A DNA stretch of 64,000 nucleotides from Acanthamoeba castellanii str. Neff (GCF_000313135.1 NW_004457702.1:1-64000); one strand, 5' to 3'. Numbered from the stretch's first letter, positions 35,801 through 47,593 are shown. Made by a program: numbers and translations. Notes: generated from the letters alone by a model not told the origin.

Positions 35801-38472
35801 TATATATCGCTTCGTGCACATCGCAATGCCCCCTAACATGTTGCTCATAAAAACCACCTCACACGTGCCGCTGTCGCTCACTTTATTTGCTCATTTCCCG
35901 GTCAACGCAGCAAATCAGCGGAGGTCTGGCGTGGCTCCTGGTGTGCGTCTACGCCGCCAAGCTCGGTCTTCTCGCCTCCCCCGTCGATGTACCCCACCCC
36001 CCACACCGTTGTCCGACCACATCTTCCCACCAACCGCCACCACCACCCACCACCACCACCCACCACCACCCACCACCACCCACCACCAATGTGTTGCGTT
36101 GCAACATCCTCACCGCCTGGTTGGGACCACGCGTGCGTGCGTGCAGGGACCCATCACCAACCTCCTGCTCCTGGCGCTGGTGGCCTCGGCGCCCTTCGTC
36201 CTTCACAGCAACTTCCGGCCCCCGACCTTCCTCCACGTACCTTGGACACGACACGACCAACGACACGACACGACCAACGACACGACCAACGACACGACAC
36301 GACACGACACGACACGACACGACACGACACGACACGACACGACACGACACGACACGACACGACTCGCAGTCATTCACGCTCGGTCTGACGGGGGGGGAGC
36401 TGGTGCGGGGCGCAGACGCTGGGGTACGGGGCGGCGTGGGCGGCCGCGCTCTGGTGGACGCACGGGGCCTTCCTGCAGCGCTTCCTGCAGCTGGCCTCCC
36501 CCGCCGCCATTCCTTCGGCCCTCGCGCGCCTGGCCATCGCCGTCGTCGTGTGGGGCGTCTGGTGGATCACAGTCAGGTACAAGACACACACACACGGCAC
36601 ACGGCACACACATCGCATTCGTGATGGGACATCTCTCACGATGTGTGTGTGGTGGTGGTGCTTTCGTGCGCAGTGGCAAGTACGGCGGATGGAACGGCGC
36701 GCGGGCGCGCGTGGGAGCGTGCGTGGTGGCGGTCGGGCTCGCCCTCTGCGTCATCGCCCTCTCGCCGGCGTCGACCACGGCGCCCGTCCAATACGTCCAC
36801 TCCTTCCTCCACCCGCCCGTCGCCGCCCCCGCTCCCGCCCCGCCCACCCCCTGGGGTACGTACGCCAACCGCCGCTCCTCCTCATCATCCGCAGGAATGT
36901 GGAATATTCCAATATTCACTGCATTGCAGGGCACTGGGCGGTGGTGGCGATGGTGGTGCTGGGCGTGGGCGGCGCGACCGGGGTGCTTCCCGCCGGCGAG
37001 CGCGGCTGGGCGCGAGGTCTGGTGTGCGTGTCGGCGGCCGGGTGCGCCACGGTCTACTTGTGCGGGGCCTACCTGCCCGCGCGCCTGCTGCTCGCCGCGC
37101 TGCTCTTCGCGGCCCTCGCGGCCCAGTCGCTCTTCGCGGGCTTCGTCAATTGGCCCAGCGCGCGCGTGGCCCAGGCCCTCCCCTACCTCTACGCCGCCGC
37201 ACTCGCCCTCTACGCCGCCCTCCTCCTCGCCATCCCCGCCGCCTTCGCCTCCGTACCCGGCCTCCTCGGCAAAGGTTCGCCCCCAATCTTCGCCCTCTCT
37301 TTTCGCCCCCCCCCCCCCGTGTTGTCGCCCGCTGCGTGCGCTGACTTTTTTGCTGACTTGGGGCAACGCGGGCCGCCGTTGATGGTCGTGCACGCTGCAG
37401 AGTCGACACGGTCGTGGCGGGTGGTGGTGCTGGGGCTGGCAGGGGCGGTCAACATCGTGATCGCCCTCGTCCTCCGCTTCCGCCTCGCCGGCCACCCCTC
37501 TGGCTCCGCGTCGCGCGCCTCACGCCGGGCCGCCTCCGCCCCCGCCGCCCGGAAAGCCACGCCCGTGGGCTGGGAGTGGGCGCCCGTCGCCGCCAACTTG
37601 TCCGTCGGTACAACACCCCCCGGCTCCAAGCATTGGCACGTGCGTGCGCTGATCTGATGCGCGTGTGCGGTGTGTGCGTTGTGTGTCGTGCGTGCGTGCG
37701 TGCGTGTTCTGTGTGTGCTCAGGGCTGAGCTTCGTGGCGGGCGTGTGGCTGAGCCTGGGATACCTGAACGGGTCGCCGCTGTCGGTGGTGGCCCTGTCGA
37801 GCGCGCTGCTGCTGCTGGAGCGGGACCACCTCCTCCTGCGCCGCCTCTCCGACACCTCGCGCTACCTGCCCCCCGTCGCCGCCGCCTCTGCCGCCCTCCT
37901 CGCCTCCGCCCTCTGGGATATCGCCCGTACCACCCCCTCCTCACAGCTCTTCCTTGGCTCGCTTCTTTTCCTCCTCCATTCACGGGGCGGGCGCTGACTT
38001 GTCGTGTGTCGTGTGCGGTGACATGTGCGTGTGCGTGTGCGGTGGCGTGTGTGGCGGTGGTGCGCGCGCGGAGCAGAGGGGCTGGGCGGGGGCGGGTACA
38101 CGTGGGTCGGGTGGGTGAAGGACGCGGTGTTCGTGGGGAGCAGTGCGCCCCTCCTGTGGCAGTTCCTCGCCTTCCTGCGCGACCACAAGGGCCGCGTGCC
38201 CTTCGGACCCTCCGTGTGGGCCGTCGCCCCCCTCGTACTCGCCGCTCTCGGTACTCCCCCATCCCCCTCAGTCGCACAATCAATCGCCGCGGGTCCGTGT
38301 CGCGTGTGTCGTGCCATGTGTCGCGTGTGTCGTGTGCTCACAGAACGTTGGTGGTGCAGTGCTGGCCACGTCGTGGGCGGTGCGCTTGCTGGCGGTGGCC
38401 GCCCTCCTCGCGGCCATTGCGCTGGGCGTGCTGCACCTCCTCTCCCGCCGCGCCGCCCTTCGGCGCATCTGA
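32895..38472 (+). CDS. large polytopic membrane protein, NEF1-like (No Exine Formation 1)
   Basis: Starts at 32895 (MEDPRLRAAGGATADRSN), a hydrophilic leader followed by hydrophobic segments through some 18 exons, for example 'WRWFLVVAPGAALILLLGG', 'WITLFGMLVASLVAAAPLVL', 'SALARLAIAVVVWGVWWITV' and, just before the stop, 'VLATSWAVRLLAVAALLAAI'. I count more than 20 candidate membrane helices. The succession 'LLVGILLSLQSEWLRARLVF', 'CAWATASVLG', 'LLASLSACYYLIGLP' resembles Arabidopsis NEF1 'GVWTSLQFKWIQIENPSIVL...FTWATISAVG...FNCVFYWLFSIP' as I recall it. NEF1 is needed for pollen-wall and plastid-membrane integrity; its molecular activity is not known to me. A conserved but uncharacterised membrane protein is the safer reading. 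Exon limits not all resolved; stop at 38470-38472, convergent with COX6B. Confidence 0.7.
33716..33763 (+). repeat. (GTGTGC)n intronic repeat
   Basis: TGTGTGTCGTG followed by GTGTGC units in an intron of the NEF1-like gene. Confidence 0.9.
36242..36365 (+). repeat. (CGACA)n pentanucleotide array in intron
   Basis: About 24 ACACG/CGACA units with CCAACGACA interruptions near the start; related to the ACACGAC arrays elsewhere in the window. Confidence 0.95.
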
Positions 38473-38675
38473 TCACCGCCTGCCCTTTTTCCCTTCACCC
38501 CTTCTTGTTCGTGTGGTCCAACAACGATCATCGTCATCATCATCATCATCAACCACCACAACTGCTGAAGCGAACGAGCGTTCGCATAGAGGAGGGCTAA
38601 GAGAGGTTTTATTGGGGCATCACAGAAGACGACGCCCGGGCGCCTTTCTCACTGATCCGCGATGGGGGGGGGGCT
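38473..38675. other. convergent 3' region NEF1-like / COX6B
   Basis: 203 bp between two stop codons. TTTTATTGGGG at 38608 is an AATAAA-type signal on the minus strand, directly beyond the COX6B stop. Confidence 0.4.
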
Positions 38676-39475
38676 CTAGTGGGCGGACTTCTCGGAGGTG
38701 ACGTCGTAGGGCGACGCGAACTTGTCCTCCTCCTTGGCCTCGGCCCAGCTGTCGAGCTGCCATCGCGCGCAACACAAACGAACGCACGTGTTAGCCCACC
38801 CGAGACCACCGGCGGCGAGCTTGAGGTTTGGGAGGTACGCACCCACTCGTCGGGGCAAAGCGAACGGGCAGAGACGTAGAAGCGACGGCACTCAGCGTCA
38901 CCCTCGCCCTGCATCACCAACAAAAAATGAGAATTCAATTCGACTCTTGCGAGTACTCGATTCGGAACAATTCAAATCGAAATCGGAGAAGGAGCACATT
39001 GGGGGCTTCCGGGCATAAATTGGAAAGATAATGTACCTTGAGCTTGGTGCACTGGGTGTAGTTGATGTAGGAAGACCAGCAGTGCTTGGTCTGGTTGGTG
39101 TTGGGGAAGTGGGGGTTGTAGGCGGGGGTGTGAGGGTGCAGGAACTGAAGGAACTGCTCCACGGTGGTCACGCCGGGCTTAAGAATCGAGCCGAGCGTGC
39201 GCTCGCCAGCCTCCTCCTCCTCCTCCTGGGCCTCCTCTTCCTGAACCTCCTCCTCAACGGGGGCCTCCTCCTCGACCTCCTCGGCCTTCTTGTCCTCGTG
39301 ATCCTCCACCACGCTGTAGATTCTGCAGTTGATGTAAATTATAATTAGCATACAGCCCCCCCCCACTTTTCTGGCCGATTAAATTCTCCCTCCAGAAGCT
39401 ATTAATCCCTTGCAATGATCCTAGTCGTCACTACAACAATGCAGCGAGGGGCTTCAGGTACCTGGTGCTGCTCAT
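38676..39475 (-). CDS. COX6B: cytochrome c oxidase subunit 6B
   Basis: Intermembrane-space subunit of mitochondrial complex IV. The twin-Cys CHCH core is complete: 'NQTKHCWSSYINYTQC' (CX9C) and 'CRRFYVSARSLC' + PDEW (CX10C). A short first exon (ATG at 39475, MSSTR) splices to 'IYSVVEDHEDKKAEEVEEEA', opening a Glu-rich N-terminal extension of some 50 residues like the long plant COX6b-1 form. Two further introns separate 'CTKLK', 'GEGDAECRRFYVSARSLCPD' and 'QLDSWAEAKEEDKFASPYDV'. Ends '...TSEKSAH' at 38676. Divergent from the V-ATPase A gene with 317 bp between the ATGs; the two may share an upstream region. Confidence 0.93.
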
Positions 39476-39792
39476 CTCGGTGTAAAAAATGGGGCAATGC
39501 TCTCCAAGCGGTTCAAGTACAAGCTCGCCAAGCACCCCAACACTCCGCTCCACGAGGGGCTAGCGAAATTCGAGCATCGGACGGTCAGGGGAAATGGCGG
39601 CAGGCTGCCCAATCGCGAGCGACACCAAATTCCGCGCATTCTTGAATTTTCATTGTCCGGGTGGTGGCAAGAAATGGGGGTCGACGATTCGTGGGGCCAG
39701 CAGCGGTGGCGGCTTCCCGTTTTCTCTTCGTCTAGTTGTTGTTTTCGTAGCGCGACCTTCTTCATCACAACTCTCTACGAAGTCCGCCCAAC
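39476..39792. promoter_or_regulatory. divergent intergenic region COX6B / V-ATPase A
   Basis: 317 bp without a supported gene, between two head-to-head housekeeping genes. Open frames here have no coding character. No TATA box evident. Confidence 0.4.
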
Positions 39793-42196
39793 ATGGTACG
39801 CGTGTGAGTGAGTGACAATGCGGCACCTGTTCAAGCCCGCGATTTCATGAAAATTAGCGGATGGGAGGCCGACATGCCGATGTCTCAAAGATTATCTTTG
39901 ACCCTCAACGCGTAGCAGAGAATGGATCGCCGAGTTTTTGTTTATTTGATGCAATGGACAATTCTTTCGTGGTTCTCATCGTTTCAATCTTTAATTTTAA
40001 CAGTATTCGCTGCCTTCGCTCGTTGACACTGACCACGAGAGCAACTATGGTGTCATCTTCTCCGTTTCCGGTCCTGGTACGTTTGCGGACAAGTCACCTT
40101 CCCCATTTCACTTTCACTCTTCACAATTTGGCCTCAAATGGCGAGTCTAACGTCGCATTTTTTGTGGATTGGTTGCGTTGATGTTGTGGACTGAATAGTC
40201 GTGACCGCCGAGAGGATGAGGGGTGTGGCCATGTACGAGCTGGTGCGCGTGGGTCACGAGCAGCTGGTGGGTGAGATCATTAGGCTCGAGGGCGATTCGG
40301 CGACCATTCAGGTGTACGAGGAGACCTCCGGTCTCACCGTGGGTGACCCCGTCCTGCGCACGGGCAAGCCGCTCTCCGTCGAGCTCGGCCCCGGCATCCT
40401 GGGTCAGATCTTCGACGGTATCCAGCGTCCGCTCCGCTCCATTGCCGACCTCAGCCAGAGCATCTACATCCCGCGCGGTGTGAACGTCTCGGCCCTGAGC
40501 ACCGAGACCCAGTGGTTCTTCGAGCCCTCGAAGCAGTTCCGCGTGGGCGACAACATCACCGGCGGCGACATCTTCGGTACCGTGGCCGAGAACACTCTCA
40601 TCACCCACCGCGTCATGCTCCCGCCCGAGGACCGCGGTGAGATCGTCTACATCGCCGAGGCCGGCAACTACACCCTCAAGGACGTCGTCCTCGAGGTCGA
40701 GTTCGGCGGCAAGCGCAAGAAGTTCACCATGCTCCAGAACTGGCCCGTCCGTAAGCCCAGGTACCGTACCACCCACTCCACTTCATCCCCCTTCTTCTTC
40801 TTCCCCCCCCCCAAACATAACGAAATCAAACGCAAACGTTTTGAAATCATTTCATGATTTATGCCGGATTTGCCAATCTGACGTTTTCCTTTTTTTTTAT
40901 TCGAAAGGCCGGTGGTGGAGAAGAAGAGGTCGGACTACCCGCTGCTGACCGGTCAGCGCGTGCTCGACGCCCTGTTCCCGTGCGTGCTCGGCGGTACCGC
41001 CGCCATTCCCGGCGCCTTCGGTTGCGGCAAGACTGTGATTTCCCAGTCGCTCTCCAAGTACTCCAACTCCGACATCATCATCTACGTCGGTACGTGCAGC
41101 ACACCCCACCACATTCTAAAAATGAAATAATGAAATTAACGCGGGCTGCCACCAACACACACGCCACACCCCAGGTTGCGGCGAGCGTGGTAACGAGATG
41201 GCTGAGGTGCTCATGGAGTTCCCCGAGCTGACGATGACGGTGGGCGACAAGGAGGAGTCAATCATGAAGCGCACGGCGCTGGTGGCCAACACCTCGAACA
41301 TGCCCGTGGCCGCCCGCGAGGCGTCGATCTACACCGGCATCACGCTGTCCGAGTACTTCCGCGACCAGGGCTACAACGTGTCCATGATGGCCGACTCGAC
41401 CTCGCGCTGGGCCGAGGCCCTGCGTGAGATCTCCGGTCGTCTGGCCGAGATGCCCGCCGATTCGGGCTACCCGGCCTACCTGGGCGCCCGTCTGGCCTCG
41501 TTCTACGAGCGCGCCGGCAAGGTGCAGTGCCTGGGCGGACCCAACCGCGACGGTTCGGTGTCGATCGTGGGTGCCGTGTCGCCGCCCGGCGGTGACTTCT
41601 CCGATCCGGTGACGTCGGCGACGCTCGGTATCGTGCAGGTGTTCTGGGGTCTCGACAAGAAGCTGGCCCAGCGCAAGCACTTCCCGTCGGTGAACTGGCT
41701 CATCTCGTTCTCCAAGTACCTCAAGATCTTGGACCCCTTCTACGACAACGCCGACCCCGAGTTCACGGCCCTGCGCACCAAGTGCTCGGAGATCCTGCAG
41801 ACGGAGGACGACCTCACGGAGATCGTGCAGCTGGTGGGCAAGGACTCGCTCGCCGAGTCGGACAAGATCGTGCTCGAGGTGGCCAAGCTCATCAAGGACG
41901 ACTTCCTGCAGCAGAACGGCTTCACGCCCTACGACGCCTACTGCCCCTTCTACAAGACGACGTGGATCCTGCGCAACATGGTCCTCTTCTACAACCTCGC
42001 ACAGAAGGCCGTCGAGAAGACGTCCGACGACAGCAAGATCACCTGGAACACCATCAGGCAGTCCATGGGCGACATCATCTACAAGATCTCCTCCATGAAG
42101 TTCCAGGACCCGCACGACGGCGAGGCCAAGGTCGTCGCCCACTACCAGGCCCTCCACGAGGAGATCAAGCAGGCCTTCCACAACCTCGACAACTAA
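39793..42196 (+). CDS. ATP6V1A: V-type proton ATPase catalytic subunit A
   Basis: Catalytic A subunit of the V1 head that acidifies endosomes and contractile-vacuole membranes. Nearly the whole protein is readable: '[35 protein letters not shown]', '[20 protein letters not shown]', Walker A '[19 protein letters not shown]', '[14 protein letters not shown]', '[20 protein letters not shown]' and '[20 protein letters not shown]', to the stop at 42194-42196 ('...QAFHNLDN'). Exons: 40004-40076, 40199-40760, 40908-41089 and 41175-42196. The frame of the 40004 exon is closed by TAA immediately upstream of its CAG, so the start must be in an earlier exon; ATG 39793-39795 followed at once by the donor GTACGC fits, giving a first coding exon of Met only. 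Family length (about 610 residues) is matched. Confidence 0.95.
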
Positions 42197-42534
42197 GCCC
42201 GCGCCCGAAAAGCCCACCCCCTCCTGAACACCCCACGCCTCCCACACATGTGACCACCGCCACCACCTCCCCCCCCCCTACACCGGTGTTTTGTACAGCA
42301 TGCTCGTGCTGATCGGCTGTAGCACTTTCGTAGTAAAAACAACAAAAACAACCACAACAACACCAACTCGCACCAACCAACACACCTTTCTGGCTTTGTT
42401 CATGCAGCTCTTGATGAAACAGCTAATCAATCAAAAAAAAAAAAAAAACAAGAAAAGCCACAATAAAAAGCTTCCCGGGCGACGACATGTTGTGGGGCGG
42501 GTGTGTGTGGAGTTGTTGGGGTTGACGGCGCACC
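42197..42534. other. convergent 3' region V-ATPase A / mitochondrial carrier
   Basis: 338 bp between stop codons. It contains CAACAA/AAAACA-rich sequence, a 16-A run near 42433, and AATAAA at 42462-42467 on +, a plausible polyadenylation signal for the ATPase. No gene seen. Confidence 0.5.
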
Positions 42535-44150
42535 TCACGAGGGGCCGCTTTTATTGGAGGATGGAGGAGAGTGGGAGGAGAAGGAGGGTTCGAGGGTGTG
42601 CTTGATGTATTCGTAGGTGGTCCAGCTGATGGCGGCCGACATGGAGTGGAACACCATCCGCGGTCGGATGCCCTTGGTGAAGCCCGCCCACCCGTCCTCC
42701 CGGTATATCGTGCGGAGCGTACTCACCATGCCCCGGTAGCTCTTCCCCGCGTCCGTGCCCACCTGACACCACCGCACACGCACACGTGCGAGTTGAGTGC
42801 GGATCGCGTGTGTCATCGTGCGCGTGTGTCACCGTGTGTCAACGTGCGTGTGCGTGTGCGTGTGCGTGTGTGCTGTAGCACGTGTGCGTACCTGAAGCCG
42901 GGTCTTGCCGACGTCAAGCGGGTTGGTGAGGCCGCCCGCCAGGCACCCGCCGGCAGCTCCGGCGAGCATGTGGGTGACCGGGTCGTTGCTCTCGTACTCC
43001 TTCCCCGTCGCCCGCTTGAGCAGCTTCTTTATGCTCTCGTAGGCCCCGTAATAAATACTGTGCGCCCACACGTAACCCAGTCAAACCACGCGTGTCGTTG
43101 GTCGTTGGTCGTGTCGTGTCGTGTCGTGTCGTACCTGGCGTGGGGCAGGTTCATGACCGCGGCCGTGGTGTAACCGCGGTAGAAACCCGACACGCCTTCG
43201 CTCTTCAAAATATGGCCAAAGCAGTCCCACACGCCCTGCGAACCGCGGTCATCACCACCATCATCAGCTGCCCATCTTCACGTGCGGGAGGTGCCGCGGG
43301 CAATGAGGGGGGGGTACCCGGTAGGGGCGGGCGGAGAACTGAAGGCGCTGCTTAAGGGTGTCGACGGGGGCAAGGCAGGCGTCGTGTGCGAGGGTCGCCA
43401 CCACGCCCGACATGCTCGACGCCAGCAGGTGGTGGCCCGGTCTGCGTACATTCATTGTTCGACACAACACAACACGCGACGCACACGACACACACGCAAC
43501 ACACGAACAAGTGTTGTCAGCACTCCCGCACGCACCATCGAACGCGCGTGGTGGGTGGGGGGAACGCACTGATCGGCGCCCAAGAGGCGTTTGCAAAACT
43601 CGTAGATGGAGAAGGCGACACCGTGCACCGGAGCCGAGCCCGCCACCACCACCGGCAAACCCTGCGCACGCACGCACGCACGCACGCCATCGCACACGTT
43701 CATGATCATGAGCCAACGTCACGTCACACACCACTAAAAAAATTGATGTTCGTTACGATGGGCGGGACAAGATGGGACGTACTCGGAAGAGGCCCGTGAC
43801 ACCGTTCTTGGCGACGATGGTCCGGATGGTGGCGGCTATGCTCGTTCGAGATCCAGCGAGCTGCTGGTGGGTCTGCGCAGTTGTTGGAGGGGGGGGGAGA
43901 GATGAGAAGTTGCAAAAATTGTATTAAAAAAATCATTGTCTGCGTTGACAAAATGGAATTTTGTCAAATCTAATCTGTATTTATTTAAATTTGATAATGA
44001 AGAGGAAAGAGGGAGTGCCTTGACAGTGTCGATGGGGAACATGCCGCAGTGTTCCATGAGACCGGCACAGGCGCCGGCGATGAGATGGACGCGAGGGTCA
44101 CTGCTCTGCTGCAGCTCCTCCTCAAGCGCTTCATCAACCAGGAACTCCAT
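42535..44150 (-). CDS. mitochondrial carrier, mitoferrin (SLC25A28/37, Mrs3/4) type
   Basis: Inner-membrane carrier; the mitoferrin group imports iron for Fe-S and haem synthesis. Starts at 44150 ('MEFLVDEALEEELQQSSDPR', then 'HLIAGACAGLMEHCGMFPID' + TVK). The three carrier repeats show Px[D]xx[K]: 'PIDTVK', 'PVDTLKQRLQ' and 'PLDVGKTRLQ'. The segments 'GLMEHCGMFPIDTVKT', 'GVSGFYRGYTTAAVMNLPHA' and 'SIYYGAYESIKK' match mitoferrins better than other carriers. The C-terminal third, 'YREDGWAGFTKGIRPRMVFH' and 'MSAAISWTTYEYIK', is typical. About seven exons, several separated by ACACG-type intron repeats. Substrate is inferred from family resemblance only. Confidence 0.9.
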
Positions 44151-44521
44151 TGTGGGGAAGGCCTATACAAATGAGCTGCCACAATTCGTGGCGGAAGTGC
44201 TTACTTTGGACCCTCCTCTCGATCTCTAGGGCGAATGACCCACCGCTCAAGATGGGGCGAGTTTCCAGTTATTCGGGTCTGAAATAACTCCGAGTCTGGA
44301 AAATCGCCATTTGGTATTTTCTCTTTCATCTTCCCCACAGAAAATAAACTGCCAACCAGTGAGGGTGGCAAGATGCTTGCGACACACTGCTGTTTGCCCA
44401 TTCTGTTTGATTGTGTGCTGTGCTTCATGTCTGGCCAACAGCACTGATATCTCAAGGAGGTCAGCCTTGAGTTGAGATATCACAGTGAATGATGCACCAA
44501 GTGTGTGGGATGGAATGGACA
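44151..44521. other. repeat-like DNA with few CpG, upstream of the carrier
   Basis: CpG content falls towards the right; about 44400-44521 has none. A minus-strand open stretch ('ISQLKADLLEISVLLARHEA') looks coding but has no recognised family. The assembly gap follows directly. Confidence 0.5.
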
Positions 44522-45121
44522 NNNNNNNNNNNNNNNNNNNNNNNNNNNNNNNNNNNNNNNNNNNNNNNNNNNNNNNNNNNNNNNNNNNNNNNNNNNNNNN
44601 NNNNNNNNNNNNNNNNNNNNNNNNNNNNNNNNNNNNNNNNNNNNNNNNNNNNNNNNNNNNNNNNNNNNNNNNNNNNNNNNNNNNNNNNNNNNNNNNNNNN
44701 NNNNNNNNNNNNNNNNNNNNNNNNNNNNNNNNNNNNNNNNNNNNNNNNNNNNNNNNNNNNNNNNNNNNNNNNNNNNNNNNNNNNNNNNNNNNNNNNNNNN
44801 NNNNNNNNNNNNNNNNNNNNNNNNNNNNNNNNNNNNNNNNNNNNNNNNNNNNNNNNNNNNNNNNNNNNNNNNNNNNNNNNNNNNNNNNNNNNNNNNNNNN
44901 NNNNNNNNNNNNNNNNNNNNNNNNNNNNNNNNNNNNNNNNNNNNNNNNNNNNNNNNNNNNNNNNNNNNNNNNNNNNNNNNNNNNNNNNNNNNNNNNNNNN
45001 NNNNNNNNNNNNNNNNNNNNNNNNNNNNNNNNNNNNNNNNNNNNNNNNNNNNNNNNNNNNNNNNNNNNNNNNNNNNNNNNNNNNNNNNNNNNNNNNNNNN
45101 NNNNNNNNNNNNNNNNNNNNN
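44522..45121. other. assembly gap (N)
   Basis: 600 Ns inside the second repeat block, between CpG-poor DNA and a transposon-like gene. The true size may differ. Confidence 0.99.
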
Positions 45122-45221
45122 ATGATTGCTGAGAGCATCCATGTGCTGAGCAAGGCTGGTCAGGTACACCATGAACAACATTATTTTTGTTGTTTTGTCA
45201 TTTTCAGTGATTGACTTGCGT

Positions 45222-46640
45222 GCAGATGATGTACCCACCAGTTGCACGACACGCGCACGACCAACGGACACGCGCACGACCAACGGACGCGCACGCGCAC
45301 ATGCACACGCACGACCAACGACACGCAGGGCAAGGTGGTGGTGGCGGGGCTGACAGGAGGCGAAATGGACAGCTTCCTGCAGGTCGCCGAGCTCCTGTTC
45401 AAGGAGCGGGTGAGCGATCCGCAGGAGCGCGAGTGCTGGCAAATCCACGTCGATATCGTCCGCCTCCTGCAGCAGGAAAGCTTCGACGCCAACGACCTCG
45501 AGAAGCTCGAGAAGCTGACCAAGAGATGGAAACATCTCATGGTCAAGTTCTACGGCGGCGTTGCCGAGCGGCAGCGAGCGACGAGCTCGAAAGAAGACGC
45601 GGTCGAAGAAGCGGTCGAAGAAGCGGTCGCGGACGGCCGAGACGGCGGCCAGCGACACGACGACGAGCGGAGAGAAGCCACTCAGCTTCAAATTTCCGAA
45701 CTTCAAGGTCGCGCAACACTGGCCGGAGTTGATTCGCTTCCTCGGGCCCCCATGGGTGCAGGACACGCGCCTGTGGGAGCAGCGGCACCTCGCGGCGAAG
45801 ATGACCGCGCATAGGACGAACCAGATCAACACCGAACGTGCAATTCTTGTGAAGGTACGGCTTTGTTGCATGTTTTTTAACGTTTGCTAACCTCTGGTTT
45901 TGTTGTTAAGACGCACCAAAAGGACGCCGTCATTCGCCACCGAGCATACGCTGGGCTGCCCCGCGTGAGCTCTGTGGATGGGTCCTGGAAGGAACCCTAC
46001 ACGCTCAGCGTTCGTGGCACAACAACCAGCATCACGAGGGACCGCAGGCGCAACCTCTTCGACGCAGTCAGCCGTGAGCTGGGCGAGGGCGTCCAGATAG
46101 CGGACGACATCACCTCGCACAAGTCGGCCCACTACTACGGCCACTTCCTGCGACCAGGCGATGGGATCGCCTTGCGTGTTCCCGAAGACTATCCAAACGT
46201 ACGATAGTGTGCTAGTGTTGTGTTTTGCTTCTCATTACTAATTCTTTATTTAATTGTAGATACGGTTCATCATCGACAACTCACGACACGCCATCCTCGA
46301 CGAGTCCGAGACGCAGTGTGTCGTGATCGGAAGGATATCTCGTCTGCTTCGCATTGCCTGCGACAACGTGGTGAAGGCGTGGGTCGAGCTCGAGCTTGGC
46401 GATCTGCGCGGCGTCAGCGATGGCTTTCTCGAGTTCCGGCTCAGCCAGCGACGGTTCTACCTTCCCTTTGGGTGGAATGGATGGACCGTCGCCAAGCGCG
46501 TCCACCTCGTGCAACAACATGCGGGCTTGCTCTATAACCATCGCGTTAGGTGGCACCTGGGCGACAGGTGGGCCACACCGGCGAGCGGCGCACGACCAGC
46601 GGCGTGGAGCACGACCAGCGCGATCGGCGGCGCGGAGCAC
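45222..46640 (+). mobile_element. decayed DNA-transposon protein, C-terminal part (TNP2/CACTA-like)
   Basis: Exon-like stretches on + read 'MDSFLQVAELLFKERVSDPQ', 'LEKLTKRWKHLMVKFYGG', then in another frame 'KPLSFKFPNFKVAQHWPELI' + 'RFLGPPWVQDTRLWEQRHL' + 'KMTAHRTNQINTERAILVK', an intron (about 45855-45910), 'YYGHFLRPGDGIALRVPEDY' and 'IRFIIDNSRHAIL'. The order 'yK.pnf...hyp.lir.fGp....t..wE.khl..K....Tnq.n' is what I recall for the C-terminal half of TNP2/CACTA-like and related transposon proteins. A frame change near 45600 sits in a (GTCGAAGAAGCG)n duplication. The N-terminal part would lie in the N gap. Whether any catalytic domain remains cannot be seen. Confidence 0.5.
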
Positions 46641-46787
46641 GACCAGCACGACGACTAGCGCCACCAGCACGACGACCAGCGGCGCGGAGCACGACCAGCG
46701 CGACCAGCGGCGCGGAGCACAACCAGCACGACGACTAGCAAGGTGGACAGGAGGTGGACAGGAGGTGGACAGGAGGTGGACAGGTGA
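46590..46787. repeat. two minisatellites: GCGGAGCACGACCAGC-type and GGTGGACAGGA-type
   Basis: From about 46590 to 46740 units containing GGCGCGGAGCACGACCAGC repeat imperfectly; from 46741 to 46787 AGGTGGACAGG repeats about four times. Confidence 0.85.
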
Positions 46788-47388
46788 AGATGGAATTGTC
46801 CACCTTTTTCAATACAACCATTCGACCTACTCAAGGTGGAAAAAGGTGACCTCAATGTGCTGGCTTTTGGTGGTTTTTCCCGTCTTGTGAAAGGTGGAAA
46901 ACAGCTATCTTTTTCCCACCTACCGTCCCGGCAGTGGGCTGCCTACGTAGTTGTTGGGGCGCGATGCCTGCCTGGTGCGTGTTGTGTCGGCTGGATGTTG
47001 CATGGGCGAGATGCTCGCGTGCTGGATGCCGCGTCATGTTGCACGTTGTTGTTTGGGCGTGAGCTCGCCTGCGACTGCCTGCCGCCTGCTGCTGCCTGTC
47101 ACCTGCTGCTGCTGCCTGCCACATGTTGGATGTTGTTGGGGGTGTGATGCTCGCCTGCCGCATCAGGCTGCCGCCACTGTGCGGCGGTGCCGGTATGGGG
47201 AGCCGCGGCCAGTGGTGGCAAGCCTGGCAGAGTTTGTCAGCCAACATTGGTAAGGTGGCGGCGGCACAGCAACAGCCAAAAGTAGAGCAAAGGGTCCGCC
47301 TTCCGGGTCCCAAGGTGGAGCTTTGCGTTGTTGTTGTTGTTGCGGCCAAGAAAGCAGCCATCTCAAAGTGACGGGGCGGGGGTGTGGG
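46788..47388. other. no gene seen
   Basis: About 600 bp between the minisatellites and the solo LTR. It contains an imperfect CTGCTGCCTGCC repeat around 47060-47125. Open frames lack coding character. Confidence 0.5.
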
Positions 47389-47393
47389 CGTCG

Positions 47394-47593
47394 TGTTGGA
47401 TACTCTTCGTCTCTCTCTCTCTCTCTTTTTCTCTATCTTTCTTTATGTTTACCTTTCTTTTCTTTATTCCCTCTTATTTCCTCTGACTTCACACTTGTAC
47501 CGTTTCAGATCTCCTCAATACATTACCTTTTTCCTTTCAGACATCTTCACGTCTCTTTAGCTTCTCAGCTTCTCGTCTTCTTCACCTCCAACA
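47394..47593 (+). repeat. solo copia LTR with 5-bp target duplication
   Basis: A 200-bp copy of the same LTR as at 2975 and 6978, in the opposite orientation. CGTCG precedes it (47389-47393) and follows it (47594-47598), so it is a clean solo LTR left by LTR-LTR recombination. It keeps CpG at two positions where both LTRs of the full element have TpG/CpA (CTTCGTCTC and TTCACGTCTC). Confidence 0.95.

Noticed and set aside
41258..42247. 329-codon minus-strand open frame opposite V-ATPase A
   Set aside because: Antisense shadow of a highly conserved, codon-biased exon.
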